DNA from: Prevotella sp. CAG:1058
GTDB taxonomy: Bacteria > Bacteroidota > Bacteroidia > Bacteroidales > Bacteroidaceae
Assembly (NCBI GenBank): GCA_000433175.1
Contig: HF986645.1
Location: forward strand, 1 to 5,871
Length of the DNA: 5,871 nt
Direction: 5' to 3'
Shown: positions 5,857 to 5,871 of the stretch, in pieces
Numbering within the stretch: the stretch's first letter is position 1
How the letters are laid out: the number at the start of each line of letters is the position of its first letter
Program-made: the position numbers and the translations under genes
The notes under the pieces: model-generated
The model's input: only the letters and a program-made list of their open reading frames with translations
The model's database searches: none
What the model was told of the DNA's origin: nothing

Positions 5857-5871
5857 CAATGCGGCAGGGGG

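Overview
The window looks like a chromosomal segment from a Bacteroidales bacterium, most likely Prevotella or a close relative. Three things point there. The likely promoters carry the Bacteroidetes -7 motif TAnnTTTG, and start codons follow A/T-rich leaders without clear Shine-Dalgarno sequences. A large secreted protein ends in the Y-x-x-SG...KGINII...DGT...KKVV type of C-terminal domain common in Prevotella. A TPR/membrane/AraC regulator of a Bacteroidetes type is also present. The genus is an inference from style, not from a marker gene.

All three supported genes lie on the minus strand, so transcription runs right to left. From the right: (i) 5712-4033, a membrane-tethered regulator (signal peptide, TPR-rich region, one transmembrane helix, coiled coil, AraC-type DNA-binding domain), with a near-canonical promoter at 5754-5782 and a perfect 10-bp terminator hairpin at 3983-4006. 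(ii) 3874-1484, a 796-residue secreted protein with an N-terminal domain, two copies of an [Ig-like + beta-sandwich] pair and a sorting-type C-terminal domain; it has its own -7 motif at 3934-3941 and a terminator at 1372-1423. (iii) 916-227, an uncharacterised 229-residue lipoprotein with a coiled-coil segment and a beta-rich C-terminal half, with a likely promoter at 976-1003. Each gene appears to be a separate transcription unit. The order regulator then secreted protein suggests, but does not prove, that the regulator senses an envelope or extracellular signal connected with the secreted protein.

The two non-coding stretches hold the least explained signals. Between the lipoprotein and the secreted protein, at 1227-1358, a degenerate array keeps an exact 22-bp period over six units, with a CCTTTT-like core and AAAAGG/CCTTTT dyad symmetry in the best unit. 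At the left end, 23-132 is bounded by a 19-bp inverted repeat (17 of 19 matching) enclosing a smaller hairpin, followed by two GC-rich hairpins that may be terminators. At the right edge a plus-strand TAnnTTTG motif suggests a divergent gene starting beyond the window. No RNA gene, CRISPR array or transposase was seen.
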